A program made the position numbers and the translations under genes. 64,000 nt of DNA, taken from assembly GCF_025152745.1 (NCBI RefSeq), contig NZ_CP104040.1, positions 3,348,001 through 3,412,000 on the forward strand, read 5' to 3'. Positions 1 to 9,489 of the stretch are shown piece by piece; within the stretch, counting starts at the first letter, position 1; every line of letters begins with the position of its first letter. The stretch is from Rhizobium sp. WSM4643 (GTDB taxonomy: Bacteria > Pseudomonadota > Alphaproteobacteria > Rhizobiales > Rhizobiaceae). Below the pieces are notes generated by a model. It was not told the DNA's origin. It ran no database searches and saw only the letters and a list, made by a program, of their open reading frames with translations.

Positions 1-1159
1 TGCAACGCAGGCGTTGTTCGACTCAAGCCACGAACACATCGTCACGGTCATTGCTAGGGAAGCTCGAGCAGCAGCGGGACAGCGGCAGATCTATCTCGTG
101 AGCGAAAATGAGCCGCAGCAAAGCGAAATGGTGCGGCCGGAGAGCGCGGGAGGGCATGGGCTGAACGCCTTATGGAACGATGATTTCCACCGCTCCGCGA
201 CAGTGGCGCTGACCGGCCGCAACGAAGCCTATTATCATGATCACCGCGGTACGGCCCAGGAACTCGTTTCTGCCGCCAAATATGGCTGCCTGTTTCAGGG
301 GCAGCGATATGATTGGCAGGATAAACCGCGCGGAACGGCTGGGCTCGACCTCAAGCCGTGGAATTTCGTGCACTTCCTCCAGAATCACGACCAAGTCGCC
401 AATTCCGGCACGGGCGCCAGGATCGGCCACCTAACATCGCCAGCCCGTCTTCGGGCCATGACGGCGCTGCAACTGCTGGGGCCGCAGACGCCCATGCTCT
501 TTCAGGGACAGGAATTTGGTGCCTCTTCTCCGTTTTATTATTTCGCAGATCACGCTGGAGAAATCGCCGACATGGTCCGGCAGGGGCGGCGCAGTTTCCT
601 CAGCCAATTCCCGAACCTGAGGGATGAAGAGCTCATCAGACAGATGGCGGATCCGTGTGCTCGCACGACGTTTGAGAAGGTGAAGCTCGATTGGGCCGAA
701 TGGGAGAGAAACGCGGCAGTCGTGCTGCTTCATCGCGACCTGCTGAATCTTCGTCAGACGAACAAGGCATTTTCTCGCCAAGCTTGCGCTCGTGACGGCC
801 AAATGGACGGTAATGTTTTGTCCAGATCCGCCTTCCTCCTGAGGTTCTTCGCGGAGAAGCCGTCGGACGAAAGAATATTGTTGATCAACTTCGGCAATGA
901 CCTCGTGATCGATAGTCTGCCGGATCCGCTTTTTGCGCCGCCGGAAGCTCACCAATGGCATCTCTCTTGGTCAAGTGAAGATGCCGCCTACGGTGGCAGT
1001 GGACGCCGCCCATATGATTTTTGGAAGCGTTGGGTATTGAACGGGGATATTGCTCTGGTCGTCGCCCCCTTTAAACTCCAGAACCGGCAAAACGTCTCAG
1101 CAATGCCGATTGAGGACTGGCAAGCCGGCATCTTGCGAGCCGGGGACCCTAGCACTTAA
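1..1159 (+). CDS. treZ: Malto-oligosyltrehalose trehalohydrolase, C-terminal part (5' end outside window)
   Basis: The gene releases trehalose from maltooligosyl-trehalose in the cytoplasm (TreY/TreZ route from glycogen). The open frame enters from the left edge; base 1 is the last base of what would be the nucleophile Asp codon of the GH13 motif (LDATQAL follows). Visible family features are SENEPQ, holding the acid/base Glu, NHDQVANSGTGARI with the third catalytic Asp, and FQGQEFGASSPF, which is typical of TreZ. About 385 of the usual ~590 residues are present. TTG at base 14 is only the first in-frame start codon in the window, not the true start. Its stop overlaps the convergent SIR2 gene by four bases. 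Confidence 0.9.
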   Translation, partial: ATQALFDSSHEHIVTVIAREARAAAGQRQIYLVSENEPQQSEMVRPESAGGHGLNALWNDDFHRSATVALTGRNEAYYHDHRGTAQELVSAAKYGCLFQGQRYDWQDKPRGTAGLDLKPWNFVHFLQNHDQVANSGTGARIGHLTSPARLRAMTALQLLGPQTPMLFQGQEFGASSPFYYFADHAGEIADMVRQGRRSFLSQFPNLRDEELIRQMADPCARTTFEKVKLDWAEWERNAAVVLLHRDLLNLRQTNKAFSRQACARDGQMDGNVLSRSAFLLRFFAEKPSDERILLINFGNDLVIDSLPDPLFAPPEAHQWHLSWSSEDAAYGGSGRRPYDFWKRWVLNGDIALVVAPFKLQNRQNVSAMPIEDWQAGILRAGDPST

Positions 1160-1992
1160 CTGCCGGCATTCGATTTTCGTCGTTGAAGCAGACGTTCGAG
1201 AAAATGAGAGAGGGAGTCGCCTGAACTCTCGCCATCGCCGCTGAGGACGGTAACGCCCCACCTCTTCAGAACATGCACCTGAACTTCGGTCGGCTCGTGC
1301 ATGAAGAGAAATAGCGGTGGCCGGTGTCGGTCTAGTCCGGTCCGCCGCCATGTCGACCACAGGTGATGGAGCAAAAAGCGAATGTTCAGATCGGACATGC
1401 TGTAGCCGACAAACAGCAATGTCGAGGCGAAGGCATCGCTCCTGAATTTTATGTCCAAAGGAGCGTCAAACGATAGGCGATCGAAGTAATCCGACTCTGT
1501 CAGCACCAGTGTGTCCGGATCGGAGAAGTCGCCGTGGTATTTGACGATTTGAGTTTCGCCGACTGGCGCGGTCGCCATATCTTTCGCGCTTGTGATCCGT
1601 GTGAATGGCCGCCCGAACGCCTCATAGGAGATTTCGAGATTTGCATCGTAATTTGTGGTGTACACGAGAGGAAAGTCCAATTCGACGATGAGCCTATGCA
1701 GCTCGGAGTTCTCAAGTTGCTCAGGCAAGATCTGCCACTCGCGTTTCATCCATTCGACCAACTGAGACAACGAGCCGTGCTTCAAACGGTAATATTCGGC
1801 AATTTCCTGATAGGTTGCGCCGTGCGTGGCGGCGAACGACGAAGGCAGGCCGAGATCCATCAGCATATGATCGATGAGACAGCTCCATGAGGGCAGGCCG
1901 ACGTTCATCGATATTCCTGCACCAACGAACAAAACGGCCTGCCGGCGTTCAATCGCGGTGGCAATCGCCGATATTTGTTTGTCGTGTGGCAC
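1156..1992 (-). CDS. SIR2-family domain protein, stand-alone
   Basis: A 278-residue protein made almost entirely of a SIR2-like NAD-binding fold. VLFVGAGIS (residues 20-28) is the nucleotide-binding loop, TTNYD (112-116) carries the catalytic-type Asn, KYHGDF (about 151-156) the catalytic-type His, and LLFVGYSMSDLNIR is the conserved late motif of the SIR2_2 branch. The GTG start at 1992 is chosen because AGGAGG lies five bases before it. Family members either deacylate proteins or cleave NAD, and many SIR2_2 proteins work in anti-phage defence; the role here is not determined. No partner defence gene is adjacent, and no signal or membrane segment is seen. It converges on treZ. Confidence 0.8.
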   Translation of the reverse strand: MPHDKQISAIATAIERRQAVLFVGAGISMNVGLPSWSCLIDHMLMDLGLPSSFAATHGATYQEIAEYYRLKHGSLSQLVEWMKREWQILPEQLENSELHRLIVELDFPLVYTTNYDANLEISYEAFGRPFTRITSAKDMATAPVGETQIVKYHGDFSDPDTLVLTESDYFDRLSFDAPLDIKFRSDAFASTLLFVGYSMSDLNIRFLLHHLWSTWRRTGLDRHRPPLFLFMHEPTEVQVHVLKRWGVTVLSGDGESSGDSLSHFLERLLQRRKSNAGS

Positions 1993-2154
1993 GCATCCTC
2001 CTGACTACCGTAAGACCGAACGTCGTCTGGAGAGACTTGTTTCTGTGCGGTAGCGCACTCGGTAGCGCACTTCGGCTTGGAGTTCGCTGTTCTTTGGAGC
2101 AGCATATTCCCGACAGTGCGGGCAATTGCGACGGCCAGCCGCATTCGCTCCTCA

Positions 2155-3192
2155 TCAACTGATATCTGGACTGCCCTTGAAGCCATCTCCCGTTGAAAGA
2201 TCGCATGGATCGACCGGCGCATCAGTCCTGAATGAGCGTAGTACCTCTCGACCAAAAACTTCGATGAACTCGCGCTGATTGCGCCCGACATTGTGAATAT
2301 AGATTTCGTCAAATCCCATCGCGACATCGGCTTTCAACCACTCGACATGCTGTCGTGGATCGGCCGAGATGCGCACATGCTGGTCCATATCTTCAGGCCG
2401 CACCTTCAGACATGCCTCATCGAACTCCTCCGGCAAACGAAGCGTTTCCGAGATTGCAGCGGAAATCGCGTTGCTGCGCCACTGGTCGAAGGCATTTGCC
2501 CTAGCTTCCTCTTCGGAGCCGGCATAGGAAATATGTGTTTGCAAGTAGAGCGGCTTTTGCCTCCCGCCGCCGCGCCGGAAGGCTTCGACGACTTTGTCGA
2601 GCTTGCCGGTCGGCTGGTTGATGGTGATAAGCGCATCCGCCCAACCTCCCGCCCACTCGGCCGTTTCTGGCGAAAGAGCGCCGGCAACAATGCGCGGGAT
2701 CTCATCAGGGAGAGTATGGACGCGGCCCTGATCGACTTTGATGGGTTCTGTCCGACTGACCAGCTTCCCCGACCACAAGTCCCTCATGATCTCGACCGCA
2801 GCCAGCAACCGTTCATTTCGTTCTGCCTTGGAGGGCCAGCGTTCACCGATGACATGTTCATTCATGGCCTGCCCGCTGCCCACCGCTATCCACGGCAACC
2901 GGCCCGAAAACATCTCTGCAATCGTCGCACCAGCCTGTGCGGTAATCGCCGGATGATAACGCCAGCCCATAGGGACTGTGATGATACCGAAGGGAATAGA
3001 TTGCGTGGCCTGGAGCGCGGCCCCTAACCAGGCCCAAGCAAAGCCCGACTGACCCTGCCTCTCACTCCATGGCGTCAGGTGATCGGACGACATCACGGCG
3101 CCGAAACCTGCAGCCTCCGCAGCCTGCACATATCCGAGGAGCTCGCTTGGCGAAAATTGTTCATGGGACGCGTGATAGCCGATGAGCGTCAT
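2155..3192 (-). CDS. LLM-class flavin-dependent oxidoreductase, paired with a GH13 enzyme
   Basis: A 345-residue TIM-barrel flavin oxidoreductase of the luciferase-like (LLM) superfamily. The N-terminal MTLIGYHASHEQFSPSE, the SSDHLTPWSERQGQSGFAW segment and the late IYIHNVGRNQREFIEVFG segment match the branch (TIGR03885-like) thought to use FMN rather than F420. The substrate is unknown. Its ATG overlaps the stop of the upstream GH13 gene in an ATGA junction, so the two are co-translated and probably work on the same sugar-related substrate or its oxidised product. The family assignment is from motif memory; the pairing is seen directly. Confidence 0.82.
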   Translation of the reverse strand: MTLIGYHASHEQFSPSELLGYVQAAEAAGFGAVMSSDHLTPWSERQGQSGFAWAWLGAALQATQSIPFGIITVPMGWRYHPAITAQAGATIAEMFSGRLPWIAVGSGQAMNEHVIGERWPSKAERNERLLAAVEIMRDLWSGKLVSRTEPIKVDQGRVHTLPDEIPRIVAGALSPETAEWAGGWADALITINQPTGKLDKVVEAFRRGGGRQKPLYLQTHISYAGSEEEARANAFDQWRSNAISAAISETLRLPEEFDEACLKVRPEDMDQHVRISADPRQHVEWLKADVAMGFDEIYIHNVGRNQREFIEVFGREVLRSFRTDAPVDPCDLSTGDGFKGSPDIS

Positions 3193-4916
3193 GATCCGTT
3201 GCCCTCGGAAATAAACCAGTGGTAGGCATAGGGCTCGAGTTGCAGGCGTGGTTGGATGGCGCCTGCGTACTCCACCTCGCCGATCAGATCTCGGAACTTC
3301 CGAGGCTGCATTCCGCCAAAATTGATTTCCGTCTTAATACGCCGGCGAGCGAGGTTGTGGACGAGCAGCAGAAGCGACCCGGCGTCTTCAAAGCCGTGGA
3401 CCAAAACAGCCGGATCCTCGGCGCTCAATCTCACCAGCCGCCCTTTTGTGAAGATCGGCTGATTCCTGCGAAGAGAAATAAAACGCCTGATCTTGTTCAA
3501 CAGGGAATTAGGATCATTGAATTGGTCGACAACATTGACTTTCTTGTAGGAAAACGGCTCGTCCGAGACGATCGGCTGACACAGTTTTCCGGCGTCGGCA
3601 CTGGAGAAACCGGCATTCCTCTCCGCCGACCATTGCATCGGTACCCTCACTGCATTGCGTCCGGGCTGGGAAAGGTCCTCGCCGATACCGATCTCGTCGC
3701 CGTAGACGATAAGCGGCGGCCCGCTCAGAGAAAAGATGATGCTGAAGGCGAGTTCCGTCCGTCGTTGGTCGCCGCCCAACATGGGCGCAACGCGACGGCG
3801 GATGCCGCGGCCGAATGCCTGCATTTCTTCCTTCGAAGCGAAGGCGTCGAAGACGTTCTTCTTCAAATCCGCGGGAACTCGGGAAAAATCGAGCTCATCG
3901 AGATTGCGCAGGAAATTGACCCATGCGCAACCGGGCGGTGGCTCCGGAAGCAGGCTCAGTCCCTGATTGATCGAGGCCGCGTCTTTCCCAGCGAGGCCTG
4001 CGAAGAGATAGCAGGCAAGCATGAAGTTGAGCAGAAGCTGGAGTTGGTCTCCTTCGCCAAAAAAGGCGTCGGAAGCTTCCGGCGGAAGATTGACTTCTCC
4101 GAGGAGCACACCACCCGATCGCCTGCTTTGCAGATAGCTGCCGATCTGCCTCAGGATGCCGTGGGGATCGCGAGGATTGGCATGCTCAAGTCCTTTATCG
4201 GCGATGATGAGCGGGGCGGCGTCCAGCCTGAACCCGCTGACGCCGAATGCGATCCAGTAATCGACGATGCGCAATATTTCTTCGCGCACCTGCGGATTTG
4301 CAGCGTTCAATTCGGGCTGAAACTCGTAGAAGCTATGGAAATAATAGGCCCTCGCCACCTCATCATAGGTCCAGAGGCTGTCCACTTCGCCCGGAAAAAT
4401 CGATTTGGCCCCTGAAGCGACAGGTGGAGGATCGGGGCTCCAGACATAATAACTGCGGTAGCGCGTCTCGTCATCCCGCCTAGCGGCCTGGAACCAGGGA
4501 TGCTGATCGGATGTATGATTGACGACGAGGTCCATGATCACCCGAATGCCATGCTCACCGGCGCCGTGCAGAAATGTCAGGAAATCGTCAAGCGTTCCCA
4601 CCTTTGGATTGATCGAATAGAAATCGCTGACGTCATAACCATTGTCGCGATCCGGACTGCGATAAAACGGCAGTAGCCAGATGCAGGTAATTCCGAGTTC
4701 CGAAAGGTAGGCCAGCTTTTTCGTCAGGCCCGCGAAGTCGCCAATGCCGTCACCATTGCCATCGGCGAATTTCTCGACATCGATGCTGTAGATCACCGCC
4801 TCCTCATACCAGCTGCTGCTTCGGTTCGGCACCGCGACGGTCTCCCGATAATCTCTGTTGCCACCCCTTCTAACGGTCCCGGAAGGAGGGGGTTCCTCGG
4901 ATTGCGCCAAGTCCAA
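3189..4916 (-). CDS. GH13 alpha-amylase-family protein, trehalose-synthase-like, altered active site
   Basis: A protein of up to 575 residues with a GH13 barrel. It shows IYSIDVEKFADGNGDGIGD, DLVVNHTSDQHPWF (130-142), nucleophile D232 in FRLDAAP and acid/base E274 in LLGEVN. The third catalytic Asp is in RNLDELDF (D340); the usual NHD His before it is Leu339, although the ELD context is like trehalose synthase RNHDELT. Loss of this transition-state His suggests changed chemistry or specificity. The only upstream start is TTG at 4916; a GTG near 4832 is an alternative, so the first ~28 residues are uncertain. It overlaps the LLM oxidoreductase gene by four bases and is divergent from the alpha-glucosidase. 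Confidence 0.85.
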   Translation of the reverse strand: MDLAQSEEPPPSGTVRRGGNRDYRETVAVPNRSSSWYEEAVIYSIDVEKFADGNGDGIGDFAGLTKKLAYLSELGITCIWLLPFYRSPDRDNGYDVSDFYSINPKVGTLDDFLTFLHGAGEHGIRVIMDLVVNHTSDQHPWFQAARRDDETRYRSYYVWSPDPPPVASGAKSIFPGEVDSLWTYDEVARAYYFHSFYEFQPELNAANPQVREEILRIVDYWIAFGVSGFRLDAAPLIIADKGLEHANPRDPHGILRQIGSYLQSRRSGGVLLGEVNLPPEASDAFFGEGDQLQLLLNFMLACYLFAGLAGKDAASINQGLSLLPEPPPGCAWVNFLRNLDELDFSRVPADLKKNVFDAFASKEEMQAFGRGIRRRVAPMLGGDQRRTELAFSIIFSLSGPPLIVYGDEIGIGEDLSQPGRNAVRVPMQWSAERNAGFSSADAGKLCQPIVSDEPFSYKKVNVVDQFNDPNSLLNKIRRFISLRRNQPIFTKGRLVRLSAEDPAVLVHGFEDAGSLLLLVHNLARRRIKTEINFGGMQPRKFRDLIGEVEYAGAIQPRLQLEPYAYHWFISEGNGS

Positions 4917-5011
4917 GGATGCCGGGGGATGCGGAAGGAAGGTCTGGCCCGGTGGAACCTGCAGACATCACCAGTGTTTTCCCGATATCCCCAACAGATA
5001 GGAAGCCTCCG

Positions 5012-6691
5012 ATGGATTACTCCACGACACCGCTGGCAGGTCCCGAGCGATCACCTCTCCAACCGAAATGGTGGCATACCGCAACTGTATACCAGGTCTA
5101 TCCGCGCAGCTTTTGCGATTCCAACGGAGACGGCATTGGCGATATCCCCGGCATCACCTCAAAGCTCGACTACCTGAAAAAGCTCGGGATCGACATCATC
5201 TGGCTGTCGCCGATCTACAAGTCGCCGATGGACGACAATGGTTATGACATATCGGACTACCGGGACATTGCCCCCGAGTTTGGCACGCTCCAAGATTTCG
5301 ACCGGCTGGTGGCTGAGGCGAAAGACCGAGAAATCGGCATCATGCTCGACCTCGTCGTCAACCACACATCGGACGAGCATCCGTGGTTTCTTCAATCCCG
5401 TCACGGTTCGGACAACCCATTCCGCGACTTCTACATCTGGCGCAAACCTGCGCCGGACGGAGGACCGCCGAACGGCCTGAAGTCCTCCTTCGGCGGACCG
5501 GCCTGGACGCTCGACCCGGCAACAGGCGAATATTACCTGCATATGTTTTCTCGCCGCCAGCCGGATCTCAACTGGGAGAACGAAAGGGTGCGGGCGGAAA
5601 TCTATGACATGATGAACTGGTGGCTTGAGCGAGGCATTGCCGGCTTTCGCATGGATGTCATTGATTATATCGGCAAGCAGGTGGACCAGGAGCTTATAAA
5701 GGACGGACCGCATCTGCACGACTATCTGCAGGAGATGAATGCCAAGACCTTTGGCAGCCGCGATATCCTGACGGTCGGCGAAGCCTGGAGCGCCACTCCC
5801 GGTGCAGCCCTCCTCTATTCCGGACGCGACCGCCAAGAACTCTCGATGATCTTCCAGTTCGAGCACGTCACCCAGCAATGGGACGCGGTCTATGGCAAAT
5901 GGCGCCCGAAACCGTTCGACCTTGTGAATCTCAAGACCGTCCTGAGCAAATGGCAGCTTGCTCTATCGGAAGACGGGTGGAATTCGCTCTTCTGGGGCAA
6001 TCACGATCTGCCGCGCGCCGTCTCCCGCTACGGCGACGTGACCGGCTATCATATCGAGTCGGCCAAGATGCTGGCCACCGTGCTGCATCTGCTGAAAGGC
6101 ACGCCCTTCGTCTATCAGGGCGAGGAAATCGGAATGACAAACGTCCCCTTCACCTCCATCGATCAGTACCGGGACATCGAAACCCTCAACATGCACAGGC
6201 TGCACGTGGAGGCCGGCCTTTCCCCAGAAGAGTTTATTCGCGGAGCAAACGAGAACGGTCGCGATAACGCCCGCACACCGATGCAATGGAGTGCGGCCCC
6301 CTATGGCGGTTTTTCGACCGGCGTACCCTGGATCGAGGTCAATCCCAATTATCCGAAGGTCAACGCCGAAGCGGCCATCGGAGACGAGAAGTCGATCTGG
6401 AACCACTATCGCAAACTGATCGCGCTCCGGAAGACCTGCCCTGTCATCGTCTACGGGGAATACCGATCCTGGCTCGACCAACATCCTGATGTCTTCGTCT
6501 ATACCCGTACATTCGACAGGACACGGATGATTGTCATCGCTAATTTCACCCCGCGGCACATTGGGCTGAGTTTGCCATCGGAGCTCGGGATGAACGGAGA
6601 ATGTCTCATTTGCAACTATGAACCGGTGCACAAGATCAACGAGACCATTGAACTCAGCCCCTACGAGGCCTTCGCCATAGCGTCTAGGTGA
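5012..6691 (+). CDS. Alpha-glucosidase of the oligo-1,6-glucosidase type (GH13)
   Basis: A 559-residue cytoplasmic glucosidase expected to hydrolyse alpha-linked di- and oligosaccharides. It shows VYQVYPRSFCDSNGDGIGD, DLVVNHTSDEHPWF, nucleophile D215 in FRMDVIDY, acid/base E257 in VGEAWS and D332 in WGNHDLPR. The C-terminal beta domain is complete. The frame is open back to 4919, but ATG at 5012 is preferred because GGAAG lies about seven bases ahead and the family N-terminus begins here. It is divergent from the trehalose-synthase-like GH13, so the 95-base gap holds both promoters. No transporter of alpha-glucosides is adjacent. Confidence 0.9.
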   Translation: MDYSTTPLAGPERSPLQPKWWHTATVYQVYPRSFCDSNGDGIGDIPGITSKLDYLKKLGIDIIWLSPIYKSPMDDNGYDISDYRDIAPEFGTLQDFDRLVAEAKDREIGIMLDLVVNHTSDEHPWFLQSRHGSDNPFRDFYIWRKPAPDGGPPNGLKSSFGGPAWTLDPATGEYYLHMFSRRQPDLNWENERVRAEIYDMMNWWLERGIAGFRMDVIDYIGKQVDQELIKDGPHLHDYLQEMNAKTFGSRDILTVGEAWSATPGAALLYSGRDRQELSMIFQFEHVTQQWDAVYGKWRPKPFDLVNLKTVLSKWQLALSEDGWNSLFWGNHDLPRAVSRYGDVTGYHIESAKMLATVLHLLKGTPFVYQGEEIGMTNVPFTSIDQYRDIETLNMHRLHVEAGLSPEEFIRGANENGRDNARTPMQWSAAPYGGFSTGVPWIEVNPNYPKVNAEAAIGDEKSIWNHYRKLIALRKTCPVIVYGEYRSWLDQHPDVFVYTRTFDRTRMIVIANFTPRHIGLSLPSELGMNGECLICNYEPVHKINETIELSPYEAFAIASR

Positions 6692-6754
6692 AGCTGGGAT
6701 CCGGTCACAGTTGCTCGGGCTTTTTGATAGTGCTCGGTGCTGCGATCTTCTCGG

Positions 6755-7763
6755 CTATCGCAAGCGCCGGGGCAGCGAAAGAGGCTGGCGCCGGCTGCCT
6801 CTCGATGCAATGGCCGCGCCGACCGCGATGGAAGCAAGGGCTGCAAGGCCAGCATCAGAGGCGTCGACAGCGATGGCCGCGAGCGCGAGCGTAACCCGCC
6901 ATCGATATGCGCCGTGTCCTGGGAAGGCCGATAGAGATTACCGTCGCTTTTCGCGACAGGTGATGCTCGGTTGAAATAGGCGGCCATGAAGCGGCCGAGC
7001 AAACGCGCCGCCAGGTTTGGCGCCAGCAGGTGAGCGAGACGTGTTGCATTGGTTACTGCGCCAACGGTGGTCGTTGCTCGCGGGTGTTTTGCCACCTGGA
7101 CTATGGCTTCGGCAACGCGCCGGCATCGATCAGCGGCGGCGGCGCGGAGACCTTCCGGCCGACATAGTTGGCACCATGCATCAGGCCGGGGGTGTCGACG
7201 AAGGCGGGGTAAATGTCACAGATATGAATGCGAGGCTTATCCGCCACCTCCGCCCGTAAGGCCTCGGAAAATCCGCGAAGCCCGAACTTGCTGGCGCTGT
7301 AGGCTGTGGCGAACGGCGCCGCTGCAAAACCGCCGAGCGAAATCATATTGATGAATACGCCCGTACCCTGGCGTAGAAACACCGGGAGAGCCGCGTGTGC
7401 GTCGTTGATATGTCCCAGCAAGTTCGCGCGGATGACCTGCTCATGCGCCTCAATTAGCGTCTCCTCGAACCGACCAACCGCGCCGACGCCGACATTGCTG
7501 ACCCAGACATCGATCTTGCCGAACGAGGCAGCTTTCGAGGCAAGAGCCTTGACTGCATCGGGGTCGGTGACATCCGCAACAACTGAAGTGGCCTCGCCGC
7601 CGAGGCGGCGGCAGACCTCTGCCACTTTTTCCAATGCGGCACCGTTGCGCGACGCGAGCACCAGCCTGCTACCCCGCCTGGCGAATGCCTCGGCTGCGGC
7701 TTGACCGATACCACTCGATGCGCCGGTAATGACGACAACAGCATCCTCGAGATTGGTTGTCAT
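6755..7763 (-). pseudogene. Short-chain dehydrogenase/reductase, frameshifted
   Basis: The first 220 residues are a normal SDR: VVVITGASSGIGQAA (NAD(P) loop), SNVGVGA and the catalytic YSASK. Start ATG at 7763 has AAGGA upstream. The frame stops at 7101 just after PPPLIDAGAL. In the next frame, continuing without a gap, AEAIVQVAKHPRATTTVGAV gives the expected C-terminal region. Restoring one C near 7117 (GGCGCG to GGCCGCG) rejoins the two as DAGRVAEAIV. A second slip near 6887 is possible, because a third frame there reads a hydrophobic Ala-rich tail ending at 6755. The gene is therefore probably inactive unless the first shift is a sequencing error. It converges on the alpha-glucosidase. Confidence 0.75.
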
Positions 7764-7957
7764 AGTCGAAGCGTCCTTTCGATTTACCCTTTCTGCGCAA
7801 CAACCCGGCGCCATTGAAGTTCCCGGCCGGCGGACATCGCGCCGTTTCAGTCAGCTCTTGCTGTCTCGGAGCGCGCTGAGATGTCGCTCATCATCACGCG
7901 CCATCTCGAGATGCGATCGAGAGCGGCCATTTAGGTTAAATGCAGGCAAAGGATGCC

Positions 7958-8959
7958 TTAGCCACCGAATGATTTTCGATAGGCATGAGGGCTTGTCCCG
8001 AGCCGCCTGCGAAAATGATGCCGCATCGTTGCCAGTGTTCCAAAGCCGCTGGCAGCGGCGATGTCATCGAGCGACACAGCAAGTTCCTTCTCCAGCAGAT
8101 CGCGGGCATGCCGCAGCCGCTCCGTGAGCAGCCATTCGCCGACGCTGAGGCCCGTCGTCGCTTCGAAGCGCCGCTGGAAGGTGCGCATGCTCATGCCCGC
8201 TCTTTTCGCAAGCAGGCTGATCGGCTGATCCTCGGAAAGGCTTTCGCGCATCCATTCGATCAGCGCCCCCAAGCGGATGCCCTCGCGTTCCTCATGAACC
8301 GGCGCGTGAATGAACTGCGCCTGTCCGCCTTCGCGGTGCGGCGGCACGACGAGGCGTCTTGCAACGCTGTTTGCTGCTTCCGAACCGAAATCGCCGCGCA
8401 CCACATGCAGGCAGAGATCGATGCCGGCAGCACTGCCCGCTGCCGTCAGCAGACTGCCCTCGTCTATGTAGAGAACGTCGGCATCGAGTGCGATATCGGG
8501 ATAACGCGCGGCGATCGAGGCGACATAACGCCAATGCGTCGTCGCCCTGCGGTTCGTTAGCAGGCCCGACCCGGCAAGAACGGCAACACCCGAGCAAAGC
8601 GACATGATCCGTGCGCCGCGTTGATGCGCTGCCTTGAGCGCTGAAACAAGCGGCTCGGGAACGACGGCATCGATCGACCGCCAGCCCGGCACGACGATCA
8701 GGTCCGCTTCGTCAAGCACTTCCAGTCCCTGGTCGACTGCGACCGTCAGCCCTCCCGCTGCGCGAAGCGGACCCGGTTCGATGCCGCAGACTGAGAAGCG
8801 ATACCAGCCTTCGCCCATTTCCGGCCGTGGCAGGCCGAAGACCTCGTAGGCGATGCCGAATTCGAAGGTGCAGAGCCCGTCATAGGCAAGTGCGGCGACC
8901 AGCGGTCCTTTCGTCTGCTGCGGCAATGAGTTTGGCATGATCTTTACGCTGTCAGACAT
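7958..8959 (-). CDS. ftrA: GlxA/FtrA-type transcriptional regulator (DJ-1/PfpI + AraC)
   Basis: A 333-residue regulator with two parts. An N-terminal DJ-1/PfpI-like domain (to about residue 190) contains the nucleophile-elbow-like SLCSGVAVLAGSGLL followed by RRATTHWR. A C-terminal AraC double helix-turn-helix contains ISLLAKRAGMSMRTFQRRFE and AAASGFGTLATMRHHFRRRL. Such proteins usually activate a neighbouring enzyme gene. The divergent rhodanese gene begins 67 bases away and is the obvious target; FtrA-rhodanese pairs are common in rhizobia and Burkholderia. ATG at 8959 is used; an ATG nine bases earlier is possible. Confidence 0.88.
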   Translation of the reverse strand: MSDSVKIMPNSLPQQTKGPLVAALAYDGLCTFEFGIAYEVFGLPRPEMGEGWYRFSVCGIEPGPLRAAGGLTVAVDQGLEVLDEADLIVVPGWRSIDAVVPEPLVSALKAAHQRGARIMSLCSGVAVLAGSGLLTNRRATTHWRYVASIAARYPDIALDADVLYIDEGSLLTAAGSAAGIDLCLHVVRGDFGSEAANSVARRLVVPPHREGGQAQFIHAPVHEEREGIRLGALIEWMRESLSEDQPISLLAKRAGMSMRTFQRRFEATTGLSVGEWLLTERLRHARDLLEKELAVSLDDIAAASGFGTLATMRHHFRRRLGTSPHAYRKSFGG

Positions 8960-9026
8960 GATGGCCAATTTCGCAAAGCTCTAGCATCGGCGATACCAGG
9001 CGGCAACTTCAGAAAAAGGAAGACCG

Positions 9027-9437
9027 ATGCCAAGCCCCGTTTCCCAAACACCTGCTGCAGCTCCGGATGCCGCTGTCGCTCACTTTGCCGCCAAGCTCGC
9101 TTTCGAAACCGACTGCTCGGATGTGCATGCCGCCTTTGCGGCCGGCAACGTCGATTTCGTTCTCCTCGACGTGCGCTCGCCGCAGCTCTTCGCGGAGTCC
9201 CATATTCCCGGCGCCATCAACCTGCCGCACGGCAAGATGACGGCGCACCGAATGTCGGCATGGGCAAGCGATACACTCTTCGCCGTCTATTGCGCCGGCC
9301 CGCATTGCAACGGCGCCGACAAGGCCGCCTTCCGCCTCGCCAATCTCGGGCTCCAGGCCAAGCTGATGATCGGCGGCATGACCGGCTGGGCCGATGAAAG
9401 CTTCGCCTTCGAACAGGGCGTCCCTGCTGCCGCCTGA
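9027..9437 (+). CDS. Rhodanese-like domain protein
   Basis: A 136-residue single rhodanese domain, predicted to carry a persulfide on the Cys in YCAGPHCNGADKAA and so to act in sulfur transfer or thiol stress. The LLDVRSPQLFAESHIPGAINLP segment is the CH2A-like part of the fold, and the domain ends with the usual MIGGMTGWADE. No signal peptide is seen, so it should be cytoplasmic. AGGAAG precedes the ATG at 9027. It is divergent from ftrA, which probably controls it. Confidence 0.88.
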   Translation: MPSPVSQTPAAAPDAAVAHFAAKLAFETDCSDVHAAFAAGNVDFVLLDVRSPQLFAESHIPGAINLPHGKMTAHRMSAWASDTLFAVYCAGPHCNGADKAAFRLANLGLQAKLMIGGMTGWADESFAFEQGVPAAA

Positions 9438-9489
9438 TGGCCGTCTCCCCCTACAATCATGCAGCGGGGAGACGGGAAAATCGCGATCG

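Noticed and set aside
1905..2327. 140-codon minus-strand frame between the SIR2 and LLM genes
   Set aside because: It overlaps both neighbours, lacks a ribosome site and resembles nothing known; the 160-base gap appears non-coding.
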